Position numbers and translations under genes: made by a program
Notes under the pieces: generated by a model
Database searches by the model: none
What the model was told of the DNA's origin: nothing
The model's input: only the letters and a program-made list of their open reading frames with translations
Part shown: positions 54,901-64,000 of the stretch, in pieces
How positions within the stretch are numbered: the first letter of the stretch is position 1
Layout: each line of letters starts with the position of its first letter
Source of the DNA: Collimonas arenae
GTDB taxonomy: Bacteria; Pseudomonadota; Gammaproteobacteria; Burkholderiales; Burkholderiaceae_D
Length of the DNA stretch: 64,000 nt
Assembly: GCF_001584165.1 (NCBI RefSeq)
Contig: NZ_CP013233.1
Location: 2,054,620-2,118,619, forward strand
Direction: 5' to 3'

Positions 54901-54931
54901 GGAACCGCAACCCATTTCTGGGTGCGGTTCC
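54901..54931. terminator. Hairpin between orbB and orbE
   Basis: GGAACCGCAACCCA pairs with TGGGTGCGGTTCC around a short loop with one bulged A. It lies in the 121-bp gap between the convergent orbB and orbE and may end transcription from both sides; no long T-run is present. Confidence 0.55.
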
Positions 54932-54946
54932 AGGTCGGTTTCATGT

Positions 54947-56710
54947 TCAGCCTTCGGTGCCGTTGGCTGCTGCAGCGAATAATGGCGCTGGCGCAAGCTG
55001 CGCGCCATGCGTTTCGCTGATGATGCTGCCATTATCCAGTTTCAGCACGCGATCGGCGAGCGGGAAATAGCGGTCGTCGTGGGTGATCACCAGGACCGTC
55101 TTGCCGCGCGCGCACAATTCCGGCAGCAATTGTTCATAGAACACGGCCTTGAACGCCGGGTCTTGATCTGCGGCCCATTCGTCGAACAGATAGAAAGGCC
55201 GATCCTCCAGGTAGGCCACAACTAAAGCCAGGCGTTTGCGTTGACCGGTGGAGAGTGCCCGGGTCGAGAATGCACCGTTGACCACCTGCACCTTGTGATC
55301 CAGCGCCAGCTTGGCGACCAGTGCATTGGCCCGTGCGTCGGCTTGTGCGCGTGACGGATCGTTAGGATCAATGATGCCAAGCAGTGCATCGAACAGGTGA
55401 AAGTCATTGAACACTGCGGTGAAGCGCTCGCGGTAAGCCGCGCGCTCGGTAGAACCGATGGGCTGGCCATCCACTTCGATCACGCCGTCTTCCGGTTCGT
55501 AGAGTCCTGTAAGCACTTTAGCCAGCGTGGTCTTGCCACTGCCGTTGCCGCCAACCAGGAACACCAGCTCGCCCGGCTTGAAGGTCAGATTGATCGGTCC
55601 GACGCTGAACATCCGTTCGTCGCGTTCGTGGAAATACGAGTGGGTGACATCGCGCAAGGTTAGTGTCTTGAACGGTGCATGCGATGCACTTTCGCTCGGT
55701 ATGGTCAGGGTGCGCAGGTTGCCGAACTCTTCCATCACTTTTTCGATCCGGTCCAGCGATACCCGAGCCGCATTCAGGGTTGGCACGTTATTGAGCAGGC
55801 CATCAAGCGGCAGCAGCATGAACAAGAAGACAACGATGTAGCCGGAGGCAGCTGCCGGATCGGCATGCACGCCCAGCTTCGGCCAGAATGCTGCGGCGCC
55901 GAGGAAGGCATAAAACAGGAAGACGATCCAGCCGACGCCGACCGCATAGGCACTGAAGGCGCGCCGGCGATGATCGCGTACCTCGCCGATGGCGGCGCCA
56001 AGCTGGCCGTCCAGGAACTGGCGCGCGCGCGCCTGGTGCAGCTTGAGTTCCTTGGCGCCGGTGAACAATGCGCCGAGATAGCCGAACAGCTTGTCTTGCG
56101 ACTGGCCGGCCGCTTCCAGCGAGGCAATCGCGCGCTTGTCGCCGGTGTGATATCCGATCGAGCCAACCACGATGGCCGTCAGCGCGAGCAGGCAGACCGG
56201 CCATGACAGCCAGGCCAGATAGCCCAGGCAGCCGAATACGATCGAACCGTGCATCACGATGTTGGGCAAGGCGAAAAACAGCATCGAGACATTGGTGGCG
56301 TCGTCGGTCAGCACCGATTGCACGGGGGCGGCGCCAATTCTTTCGACATCGCGCAACTCGGCCGCGGCGACGCGCTTGGCGACATGCTCGCGCAGTTGCG
56401 CCATGGTGTCTTGCGAAAGCCGCGCGAACAGCACGCCGGTAATGACGCGTGTGACCAGCGCTATCACTGCGCAGAGGCCGAAACGCAGGGCCAGCTCGCC
56501 GTCAGCAGCCGCTGACCCGGAGAGTGCGCGATTCAGGGTCGCCACCAGCAGCACGCTGGCAATACCGTTCAGTACACAGGCAGTCAAGGCAATGGCGAGT
56601 GCGCCGCGCGAGCGTTTCAGCAGCGCCAGGATAAGGCGCATGGCCGGTTTGGCCGGGGCGGAAATTGAAGGGGCGGGCGGGGAAGTGTAAGGCTGGTTGG
56701 CAGCTGTCAT
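54947..56710 (-). CDS. orbE: Siderophore/cyclic peptide export ABC transporter
   Basis: This 587-aa inner-membrane exporter joins six transmembrane helices (about residues 25-310) to an ATPase domain of the SyrD/PvdE type. Walker A is GGNGSGKTTLAKVL (about 380), the signature LSTGQRKRLALV and Walker B FYLFDEWAADQDP. In PvdE/OrbE systems it exports the siderophore or its precursor. It is transcribed away from orbI, as in the Burkholderia ornibactin locus. Confidence 0.93.
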   Translation of the reverse strand: MTAANQPYTSPPAPSISAPAKPAMRLILALLKRSRGALAIALTACVLNGIASVLLVATLNRALSGSAAADGELALRFGLCAVIALVTRVITGVLFARLSQDTMAQLREHVAKRVAAAELRDVERIGAAPVQSVLTDDATNVSMLFFALPNIVMHGSIVFGCLGYLAWLSWPVCLLALTAIVVGSIGYHTGDKRAIASLEAAGQSQDKLFGYLGALFTGAKELKLHQARARQFLDGQLGAAIGEVRDHRRRAFSAYAVGVGWIVFLFYAFLGAAAFWPKLGVHADPAAASGYIVVFLFMLLPLDGLLNNVPTLNAARVSLDRIEKVMEEFGNLRTLTIPSESASHAPFKTLTLRDVTHSYFHERDERMFSVGPINLTFKPGELVFLVGGNGSGKTTLAKVLTGLYEPEDGVIEVDGQPIGSTERAAYRERFTAVFNDFHLFDALLGIIDPNDPSRAQADARANALVAKLALDHKVQVVNGAFSTRALSTGQRKRLALVVAYLEDRPFYLFDEWAADQDPAFKAVFYEQLLPELCARGKTVLVITHDDRYFPLADRVLKLDNGSIISETHGAQLAPAPLFAAAANGTEG

Positions 56711-56787
56711 CGGCGGTCAGTGGTTTGGGGTTGTAAAAAAGACGTGGTTGAGCGGATTTGGGCTCTTGTCACTGATGACGAATGACT

Positions 56788-56812
56788 GTCGAAAATCTTC
56801 AGGTCGTTTTTA
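56788..56812 (-). promoter_or_regulatory. Predicted OrbS-dependent promoter of orbE
   Basis: On the minus strand TAAA (56812-56809), 17 bp, then CGAC (56791-56788) fits the form seen before orbH and orbI with one change (CGAC for CGTC). It lies about 78 bp upstream of the orbE ATG. Confidence 0.5.
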
Positions 56813-56861
56813 ATTGGTTGCTGTCATTGAGAAGAAAAAATAATTTTCTTGCGGAATTGAT

Positions 56862-56886
56862 TAAAGAATCCGACGCCTGGTTCGTC
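56862..56886 (+). promoter_or_regulatory. Predicted OrbS-dependent promoter of orbI
   Basis: TAAA (56862-56865), 17 bp, then CGTC (56883-56886) exactly matches the element before orbH. It lies about 116 bp before the orbI start, in the divergent orbE-orbI region. Confidence 0.7.
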
Positions 56887-57002
56887 AATCCAGCAAAGAG
56901 GCCTCACTTGCGGCCGGACTTGTCGTGGCGCTTCATGCGCGGTCCGGCAAAAAACCGCCGCTGCGGCTTCACCGTTGACAAAGCATTACACAAAAGGATT
57001 TT

Positions 57003-60000
57003 ATGCCTATGACGCGCTTTCCGATCGCATTGCACCACCAAATCCGTGCGCAGGCACGTCTTGACCCCGATGCGCCGGCGTTGGCGTCGTTTTCGCCGCA
57101 CGCTGTGCGGATGTCGCGCGGCGATTTGGATCGGCGCGCCGCGCGGCTTGCGGCCCGCCTGCGGGCGTCAGGTGTATCGGTGGAGGTGCGGGTTGGCGTG
57201 TGTGTCGAACGTTCTTGCGATCTATTTGTGGCGTTGCTTGCGGTATTGAAAGCGGGCGGCGTGTTCGTCGCGCTGGATCCTCGCCATCCGGCCGCGCGCC
57301 TTGACTGGATAGTCCAGGATGCCGGGCTTGCTCATGGCATCGTTGACGGGACGGCCGACGCCGCCATGCGGACGCGATTCTCGCACTGTTTTGTGGTTGG
57401 CAATGAAGAGATGGATGCTGACGGTGACATTTACCCGGATGAAGGTGATGCGCCGGTACATCCACACAGTGCGGCTTACATGATTTATACCTCCGGTTCC
57501 ACCGGCACGCCGAAGGCGGTAGTGGTTGAGCATGGACCGCTTGCCGTGCACTGCGATGCGCTGAATGCTTCGCTGCCTATCGACCCCAGCGATCGATTGC
57601 TGCATTTCGCATCGGTGAATTTCGATGTGTCGATCGAGGCCTGGCTCGCGCCGTTGTCAATTGGCGCCAGCGTCGTGATCAGCGATCCGCCGCCGTTCCC
57701 GCCCGAAACTGCGCGCCAGGTCATGGAACGGGAGGGTGTCACCAATACGACGCTGCCACCGGCATATCTGCGTGAATTTGCCCTGGCGTGTGAACGCTCC
57801 GGCGTGCCATCGGCGTTGCGCGTGCTGCTGTTCGGTGGTGAGGCGATGTCGCAGGATACTTTCGAAGAAATTCGACGCGTGTTTCCGGCAATTCGCTTGG
57901 TGAATGGTTATGGGCCTACTGAAGCGATCATTTCGCCAATGCTGTGGCCGGTCGATCCTGCCGACGTGCCGCTCCTTGAACAAGGCAACGGGTATACATC
58001 GTTACCGATCGGCTGGCCGATCGGGCCGCGGGTCGCCAGGATAGATGAGGTTGCGGCTGGGGCAGAAGGCGAGCTGTTGCTTGGTGGTCTATGTCTGGCG
58101 CGCGGCTACCACGGCCGGCCAGCGCTCACCGCAGAACGTTTCCTGCCGGATCCGAGCGGGGCGCCAGGTAGTCGTATCTATTGCACCGGGGACCTGGCGC
58201 GGGAGCGCCCGGACGGCTCCTTTGACTATCTAGGTCGTATCGATGACCAGGTGCAGGTCCGTGGCGTGCGGGTGGAGCCCGGCGAGATCGCCGCCTGTCT
58301 GCTGGCGCATCCGAGCATCGCCGACGCGGCTGTACTGGCGGAGCCGGTGAGCGGACGCACGCAATTGATCGCGTGCGTGGTACTGAGTGCGGCGCTGGAC
58401 GATCAGCAACTGAAAGAATACCTGGCGCAACACCTGCCGCCGGCGTGGTTACCGCACCGTTTTGTGCGTCTTGAGCGCCTGGCTTACACACTCAACGGTA
58501 AACTGGACAAGGCCTCGCTGCGTGCTGCCGTGGCTGCGCAACCGCTTGCGATTGATGAAGATCACATCGCGCCGGAAACAGCCATCGAGCGCGACCTGGC
58601 GGAATTGTGGCAACGGCTGCTGAACGATCCAGCGCCTATCGGCCGCGAAGACCGCTTCTTTGCACGTGGCGGCGATTCGCTCGCGGCGATGCAGATGCAG
58701 GTAGCAATCCGGGTCGAATGGCGCGTCAACCTGCGGCTGGATGTGCTGTTCGATAATCCTTCGCTTGCTGAGCTGGCGTTGCTTGTCGAGCGCAGCGATA
58801 TCGAAACGCAGGTTTATCGCATTCCGGCGCAACGCGGCTTGCTGAGCAACGGCGGCGCTTCCTATGTCGACTATCCGGTCCCATACGCGCAGCAGCGTTT
58901 CTGGGTGCTGGCGCAGACCCGCGACGCCGGAGCTGCCTATCATGTCGCCGTGGATTGGGATGTGAGCGGCGTTTTGCAACTTGATGTGCTGCAGCGTGCG
59001 CTTGATCACATGATGGAAAGGCATCAGGCCTGGCGCACTACGCTGGTCGAAAATGATGACGGCATCGTGATGCAGCGGATCCATGCGCGCCTTCCTGTGC
59101 CCATCGTTCATGTCGATTTAAGTTCAAACGACGTCGCTGAGCGCGCACAAAAACTGGCCGATCTAGCGGAAAACCACGTGACGGCAGGCTTCGATTTGTC
59201 CAATGGTCCGCTGGTGCGAGCAACACTGGTGACGCTTGGCGATGCCGCGCAGCGCCTGATGCTGACCACCCATCATGCCGTCAGCGACGGCTGGAGTTCG
59301 CGTTGCGCATTCCAGGAGTTGACTGCAGCCTATACGGCGTTTGTCAGCGGCGATGAGGTCGCCTTGCCTGCATTGCCGATTCAATATGCCGATTACGCCC
59401 AATGGCAGCGCGACATGCTGGCAGCAGGCGAGGGCGAGCATCAGCTCGGCTATTGGCGTAACGTATTGCGCGACGCACCGCCGCCGCTGGCGCTGCCACT
59501 TGACCGTCCGCGCAGCGCTGAACGCGATTATCGCGGCGGCCGCGTCGTGTTGCGTCTTTCGGATGAAATTTCAGGTGCGGTGCGCGAACTCGCCCGGCGC
59601 GCACGCACGTCGCCATTTGCGGTGCTGCTGGCGGCATTCGACGCCTGGTTGTATCGCTTGACCGGAACCGCCGACATTGTGGTCGCCGTGCCGGCAGCGC
59701 ATCGACAGTATGCAGAAACGATGCCGTTGCTCGGCCTGTTCCTGAATACCTTGGCATTGCGCGCGCACGTGACGCCGAAACAGCCGTTTTCGGCGCTGTT
59801 GGATGCGGTACGGGCAACTGCGTTGGATGCGTTTTCATGCCAGGATGTGCCGTTTGATCAGGTCGTCGATGCCGTGAAACCGCCGGTGCGGCGCGGCGAC
59901 GAATGGCTCAGGGTCAAATTCGCACAACAATTCGATCTGGCATTAACTGCCGATCTGCCGGGCGCTACGGTCCGCATGTCGCCGGGCCTGGACCTTGCGG

Positions 60001-63000
60001 CGCGTTTCGATCTGGCCCTGGATTTTACCGACGAACCGCGCGGCATCGAACTGATTGCTGCCTATGCGCTGGATGGCATTGATGCAGGCACGGCGCAGGC
60101 TTGGCTGCACAGCTACGCTGCGCTGGTCACCGATGCGGTAAGCGATCCGACTCGGAAAATTGTGGATTTGGATTGTGCAGAGAGTGCTGATTACAATGCC
60201 GCACGGCATGGCCGCGCGTTACCGCCGGCATTCGATAGCGTGCTGGCGCAGTTTGCGCGGCATGTCGGTGAAACGCCGCACCGGATCGCATTGGCGGACG
60301 CCGATACACAACTGACGTTCGCCGAACTGGACGACGCTTCGGATCGCGTCGCATTGGCGTTACAGCAACACGGAGCAACGGCAGAGCGGCCAATCGCCAT
60401 CTGCATCGAGCGCTCCGTGCATTTTGTCGTCGCGTTGCTCGCCGTGCTCAAATCTGGATCGTACGCTGTGCCGCTCGATCCAGCGCTGCCGGCAGAGCGC
60501 CTGGCCAGCGCGATCAATGCTTGTCAGTCGCAGCGGGTATTAGTTGCCCGCCGAGCTGATGATGTCTCTCACATCGGTGGCGCACAAGCGCTTGGACTGG
60601 ATGAGTTGGTGCAAACGCCGTGCGCGATGAGCGGTGCCGCCAGACGGTTGCCACCGATGCCGGAACAGGCGGCTTATCTGGTCTATACCTCCGGTTCAAG
60701 CGGCAGCCCCAAGGGCGTGACGGTTTCCCATCGGGCGCTGGAAGATTATGTGCAGGGGATGCTGGATGAACTGTCCTTCTCCGCCGAAGCGTCGATGGCG
60801 ATGGTTTCCACGGTAGGTGCTGATCTGGGTCATACGACTTTATTCGGTGCATTGTGCTCCGGACGCACGCTGCACTTGTTGCCGGCCGAATGCGCATTCG
60901 ATCCGGACCGCTTTGCCCATGAAATGCGCACACGCAAGGTCGGTGTGCTGAAAATCGTTCCAAGCCATCTGCATGCACTGCTCGATGCGCAACAGCCGGC
61001 TGACGTGTTGCCGGCGCATGCCATCGTGCTGGGCGGCGAAGCATTGCCTTGGGCGCTGGTTGCACGCATTGAGGCGCTCAAGCCGGGCTGCCGCGTGATC
61101 AATCATTATGGCCCAACGGAAGCAACGGTTGGCGCCTTGGCATGCGATACATCGGCGCCAGCACAGGCCGGCCTGCGTGCAGAAATGTCGTCATCGACGC
61201 GGAGCGTACCGCTCGGCAGCCCGTTGCCGAATGCCCATGCCTATGTGTTTGACACACACGGCGCCAGCGTACCGAGCGGCGCGGTCGGCGAACTGTATCT
61301 CGGCGGCCCTGGCGTTGCGCGCGGCTATCTTGGGAAAGCGGCGATGACCGCCGAACGATTCGTGCCGCATCCCTTCGCGCCGGGCGAACGTCTGTACCGC
61401 ACTGGCGATCGTGTGCGGCTGCGTGCCGATCAGCGCCTGGATTTCCTGGGGCGCATTGACGACCAGGTAAAAATCCGTGGCTATCGAATCGAGCCTGGTG
61501 AGGTCAGTGCAGTGTTGCGCGGGCTGCAAAGCGTGGCGCAGGCGGAAACGGTGGCGGTCGAGCAAGAAGGACGCTTGCGCCTGGCTGCATTTGTGACGCC
61601 GCGCCTCGGCGCAAAATTTGACGTTGCGTCGGTGCGCGCAGCATTAGCGGCGCGTTTGCCGGACTACATGGTGCCGGCGCAGTTGATCTTGCTGGATGTC
61701 CTGCCGGTGACACCTAATGGCAAGGTTGATCGCCAGGCATTAAGGACATTGGCGGTCGCGCCCGCGCCTGCCGAAGCAGCAGGCGATGCGCCAAGCGGCG
61801 CCGTCGAAGAAACCCTGGCGGCGGTCTGGAAAGAAGTGTTAAAAGCCGGAACGATCGGGCGTGAAGACAATTTCTTCGAACTGGGTGGCGATTCGATACT
61901 GGTGCTGCAGGTGATCGCCAGGTCACGCAAGCGCGGTGTGCGTTTCACGCCGAAGCAGTTGTTCGATGGGCCGACAATCCGACAACTGGGGCAGGTCGCC
62001 ACGGTGACTGAAAATGCTGCGCCGGCGCGGCAAGCGAAGCCGACTGAGTCCGAAAAAGCGGATGGTGTTGAGAAATTGACATTGACGCCAGCCCAGCTAC
62101 GCTTTTTCTCGTTAGACATTCCGCGGCGCGGCCACTGGAACCAATCGGTCAGGTTTGATCTGCATGAGCCGTTTGATCTTGACGCTTTCGCCCGCGCATT
62201 TGAGGGAATGCTCTCGCATCACGAGATATTCAAGCAGCGCTTTGCCAGGGATGACGCCGAATCATGGCGTATCAGCAGGGCGGCGCAGGCCTTCGATACT
62301 TTGCCATTGGCTGTCGCCGCAGTACTTGATGAGGGCGATGCACTGGCACAATTTAATGCGCTGCAGAGCACGCTGGACCTGGAGCGCGGCCCGCTGGCCT
62401 GCGCCTTTGCCGCAACCTTGCCCGACGGCCGGACACTGGTCTACCTGGCGATTCATCACGTAATCGTCGACGGCGTTTCCTGGCGCGTGCTGCTGGAAGA
62501 TCTTGATGCGGCATATCGGGCTGCGCGTGAACGCCGCAGCATGCGTTTTCAGACGACGGGGAGCAGTGCGCAGGAATGGGCCGCGCGGCTTGCCGGCGCA
62601 GCTGTCGATGCGGGTTCGCCGTTCCTGGCTGAGTTGCCGTACTGGACATCGCTGGCGACGCCGCACGATGATTTGCCGCTGGATCACCCGCACGCGTCGG
62701 CGACCAACGCCGATGCAGAAGTGGTGATGCAAGCACTGGATGCAGAACTGACACGTGCCGCGTTGACCGAGGCGAATGCGGCATATCGTACGCAAATGAT
62801 TGACCTGCTGATCGCGGCGCTGGCGCAAGCCATCGGCGCACACGCTGGAACTGCATCGTGCCGCCTTGAACTGGAGGGGCACGGCCGCGAAGCGCTGTTT
62901 GACGATCTCGATGTCAGCCGCACGCCGGGCTGGTTGACGAGCCATTACCCGGTTTCCTTCGCGATCGGAGATACGGGCGTCGCGACACTCTGTGCTGCCA

Positions 63001-64000
63001 AAGATGCGTTGCGTGCGGTGCCGAACAAGGGACTCGGTTTCGGCGTGTTGAGCCATTATGGCGATGCATCGACGCGCGCTGCGCTTGCTGAAGTACCGCG
63101 TCCGCGTGTGACATTTAACTATCTGGGGCAGTTTGACGCGCCGCGCGATGCGGCACTGGTGCCGAGCTTCGGCGGCGCCGGGCAAGAGCGCGATCCTACC
63201 GGCCCACTCGGCAATGCGCTGGCCATACATGCGTATATCGACGCCGACGGTCCGCGTACCTTGAAGGTGCACTGGGTTTACGGCAAGACACAATTCGAAC
63301 GCGCGACGATCGAATCCTTGGCCCAGCGCTTTGAAGCAGCGCTTGCCGACATGACAGCAGCCTGCACCGTGCGCCTCGCGCAGCGCGGAGCTTGCGCCAC
63401 ACTCGCCGACTATCCGCTGGCGCGCGTTGCGGGCTTCACACAAGCTGCGTTGGAACGTTTGCCGTTGGACCTGCGTACGATCGAAGATGCGTATCCTTTG
63501 TCGCCGATGCAACAGGGCATCCTATTCCAATCACTGCTGGCACCTGAGCAGGCTACCTATGTCAATCAATTGGTCGCCACGTTGATTGCGCCGGATGTGG
63601 TGCGCCTGCGTGCCGCTTTCGAAGCAACGGTGGCGCGGCATGACATATTGCGAACCGGATTTACGCCGGACGAAGCGATACCGGTGCAGATTGTCCATCG
63701 TCAGGCAAGAATGCCGGTTGAAATCCTCGATTGGCGCGAACAGCAAGACGAAGTCGAAACTGCATTCAATGCATGGCTCACGGCCGATCGGGTACGCAGT
63801 TTCGACCTTGCTGCACCGCCGCTGATGCGTGTGGCGCTGATTCGCTTCACGGACGACGAATGGCGTCTGGTCTGGACCCGGCATCATCTGTTGCTCGATG
63901 GTTGGAGCACGGCACGATTCTTTACCGAGGTGCTGCGCGATTATATCGAACCACAACGCCCTCAGCTGTTTGCCGCTGCGGCAAAAACGCGCTACCGCGA
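57003..64000 (+). CDS. orbI: Siderophore nonribosomal peptide synthetase, first modules (partial)
   Basis: The reading frame is open from the ATG at 57003 (AAGGA before it) to the right edge, 2332 residues so far. Domains: A1 (about 20-510), PCP1 (Ser559 in GGDSL), an LCL-type C (THHAVSDG near 755), A2 (about 1075-1570), PCP2 (Ser1631 in GGDSI), epimerase (HHVIVDG near 1817, FNYLGQF near 2040) and a DCL-type C starting YPLSPMQQGILF (about 2160) with HHLLLDG. A1 code D-V-E-T-L-G-G-I-S-K is close to N5-hydroxyornithine codes; A2 code D-L-T-K-V-G-H-V-G-K is an aspartate code. With OrbG and the epimerase this fits hydroxyornithine then D-beta-hydroxyaspartate, as in ornibactin/malleobactin. It starts with A and no C domain. 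Confidence 0.93.
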   Translation, partial: MPMTRFPIALHHQIRAQARLDPDAPALASFSPHAVRMSRGDLDRRAARLAARLRASGVSVEVRVGVCVERSCDLFVALLAVLKAGGVFVALDPRHPAARLDWIVQDAGLAHGIVDGTADAAMRTRFSHCFVVGNEEMDADGDIYPDEGDAPVHPHSAAYMIYTSGSTGTPKAVVVEHGPLAVHCDALNASLPIDPSDRLLHFASVNFDVSIEAWLAPLSIGASVVISDPPPFPPETARQVMEREGVTNTTLPPAYLREFALACERSGVPSALRVLLFGGEAMSQDTFEEIRRVFPAIRLVNGYGPTEAIISPMLWPVDPADVPLLEQGNGYTSLPIGWPIGPRVARIDEVAAGAEGELLLGGLCLARGYHGRPALTAERFLPDPSGAPGSRIYCTGDLARERPDGSFDYLGRIDDQVQVRGVRVEPGEIAACLLAHPSIADAAVLAEPVSGRTQLIACVVLSAALDDQQLKEYLAQHLPPAWLPHRFVRLERLAYTLNGKLDKASLRAAVAAQPLAIDEDHIAPETAIERDLAELWQRLLNDPAPIGREDRFFARGGDSLAAMQMQVAIRVEWRVNLRLDVLFDNPSLAELALLVERSDIETQVYRIPAQRGLLSNGGASYVDYPVPYAQQRFWVLAQTRDAGAAYHVAVDWDVSGVLQLDVLQRALDHMMERHQAWRTTLVENDDGIVMQRIHARLPVPIVHVDLSSNDVAERAQKLADLAENHVTAGFDLSNGPLVRATLVTLGDAAQRLMLTTHHAVSDGWSSRCAFQELTAAYTAFVSGDEVALPALPIQYADYAQWQRDMLAAGEGEHQLGYWRNVLRDAPPPLALPLDRPRSAERDYRGGRVVLRLSDEISGAVRELARRARTSPFAVLLAAFDAWLYRLTGTADIVVAVPAAHRQYAETMPLLGLFLNTLALRAHVTPKQPFSALLDAVRATALDAFSCQDVPFDQVVDAVKPPVRRGDEWLRVKFAQQFDLALTADLPGATVRMSPGLDLAARFDLALDFTDEPRGIELIAAYALDGIDAGTAQAWLHSYAALVTDAVSDPTRKIVDLDCAESADYNAARHGRALPPAFDSVLAQFARHVGETPHRIALADADTQLTFAELDDASDRVALALQQHGATAERPIAICIERSVHFVVALLAVLKSGSYAVPLDPALPAERLASAINACQSQRVLVARRADDVSHIGGAQALGLDELVQTPCAMSGAARRLPPMPEQAAYLVYTSGSSGSPKGVTVSHRALEDYVQGMLDELSFSAEASMAMVSTVGADLGHTTLFGALCSGRTLHLLPAECAFDPDRFAHEMRTRKVGVLKIVPSHLHALLDAQQPADVLPAHAIVLGGEALPWALVARIEALKPGCRVINHYGPTEATVGALACDTSAPAQAGLRAEMSSSTRSVPLGSPLPNAHAYVFDTHGASVPSGAVGELYLGGPGVARGYLGKAAMTAERFVPHPFAPGERLYRTGDRVRLRADQRLDFLGRIDDQVKIRGYRIEPGEVSAVLRGLQSVAQAETVAVEQEGRLRLAAFVTPRLGAKFDVASVRAALAARLPDYMVPAQLILLDVLPVTPNGKVDRQALRTLAVAPAPAEAAGDAPSGAVEETLAAVWKEVLKAGTIGREDNFFELGGDSILVLQVIARSRKRGVRFTPKQLFDGPTIRQLGQVATVTENAAPARQAKPTESEKADGVEKLTLTPAQLRFFSLDIPRRGHWNQSVRFDLHEPFDLDAFARAFEGMLSHHEIFKQRFARDDAESWRISRAAQAFDTLPLAVAAVLDEGDALAQFNALQSTLDLERGPLACAFAATLPDGRTLVYLAIHHVIVDGVSWRVLLEDLDAAYRAARERRSMRFQTTGSSAQEWAARLAGAAVDAGSPFLAELPYWTSLATPHDDLPLDHPHASATNADAEVVMQALDAELTRAALTEANAAYRTQMIDLLIAALAQAIGAHAGTASCRLELEGHGREALFDDLDVSRTPGWLTSHYPVSFAIGDTGVATLCAAKDALRAVPNKGLGFGVLSHYGDASTRAALAEVPRPRVTFNYLGQFDAPRDAALVPSFGGAGQERDPTGPLGNALAIHAYIDADGPRTLKVHWVYGKTQFERATIESLAQRFEAALADMTAACTVRLAQRGACATLADYPLARVAGFTQAALERLPLDLRTIEDAYPLSPMQQGILFQSLLAPEQATYVNQLVATLIAPDVVRLRAAFEATVARHDILRTGFTPDEAIPVQIVHRQARMPVEILDWREQQDEVETAFNAWLTADRVRSFDLAAPPLMRVALIRFTDDEWRLVWTRHHLLLDGWSTARFFTEVLRDYIEPQRPQLFAAAAKTRYR

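Noticed and set aside
62262..63512. 416-aa open frame on the minus strand
   Set aside because: It is antisense to the NRPS epimerase region, whose motifs are intact on the plus strand.

Overview
The window is a 64 kb piece of a GC-rich betaproteobacterial chromosome, most likely Burkholderiales and probably Oxalobacteraceae (Collimonas/Herbaspirillum/Janthinobacterium-like). This rests on the housekeeping genes and their order (gmk-rpoZ-spoT; thrC-moeA-moaD-moaE-crcB-clpB; cysS-alkA-accA-tilS-lysC) and on an ornibactin/malleobactin-type siderophore locus. The genus is inference; no rRNA is present.

Region 1 (1-13.7 kb) is housekeeping: tRNA-Leu(CAG), rnr, rlmB, cysE, a DUF480 protein, lpxH, two cyclophilins, cysS, a DNA glycosylase, accA, tilS, lysC and tRNA-Ser(GCU). 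Region 2 (13.7-16.7 kb) is an AT-rich islet holding a tight four-gene operon: an unknown 249-aa protein, a small Ras/Arf-like GTPase and two roadblock/LC7-like proteins, closed by a strong terminator. It is the best candidate here for a poorly described signalling system. Region 3 (16.8-20.2 kb) has class I fructose-bisphosphate aldolase, a PPi-type phosphofructokinase and an aldo/keto reductase.

Region 4 (20.2-34.3 kb) is accessory: an orphan sugar-type binding protein, tRNA-Leu(UAA), an isochorismatase-like hydrolase, a PixA/AidA protein, a lipoprotein metalloprotease with a co-transcribed secreted partner, a DUF805 membrane protein, an ODP-type metallo-beta-lactamase-fold protein, a lipoprotein-type subtilase autotransporter, an H-NS-like protein lacking the DNA-binding end, and several small secreted or unknown proteins. 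Region 5 (34.3-45.1 kb) returns to core genes: spoT, rpoZ, gmk, thrC, the moe/moa genes, crcB and clpB behind a sigma-32-like promoter.

Region 6 (45.3-47.7 kb) has two consecutive genes, a membrane diguanylate cyclase and an RraA-like protein, each broken by an apparent loss of a single G. Region 7 (47.9-64 kb, open at the right edge) is a siderophore locus in ornibactin order: ECF sigma factor (orbS) under a Fur-box promoter, MbtH protein, aspartate beta-hydroxylase, ferric-siderophore ATPase, double permease, ferric reductase, binding protein, a divergent peptide exporter, and an NRPS starting with modules read as N5-hydroxyornithine and D-(beta-hydroxy)aspartate. Three promoter-like sites of the form TAAA-N17-CGTC (one with CGAC) stand before the three orbS-dependent units (orbH, orbE, orbI), so iron would act through Fur, then the sigma factor, then the whole locus.
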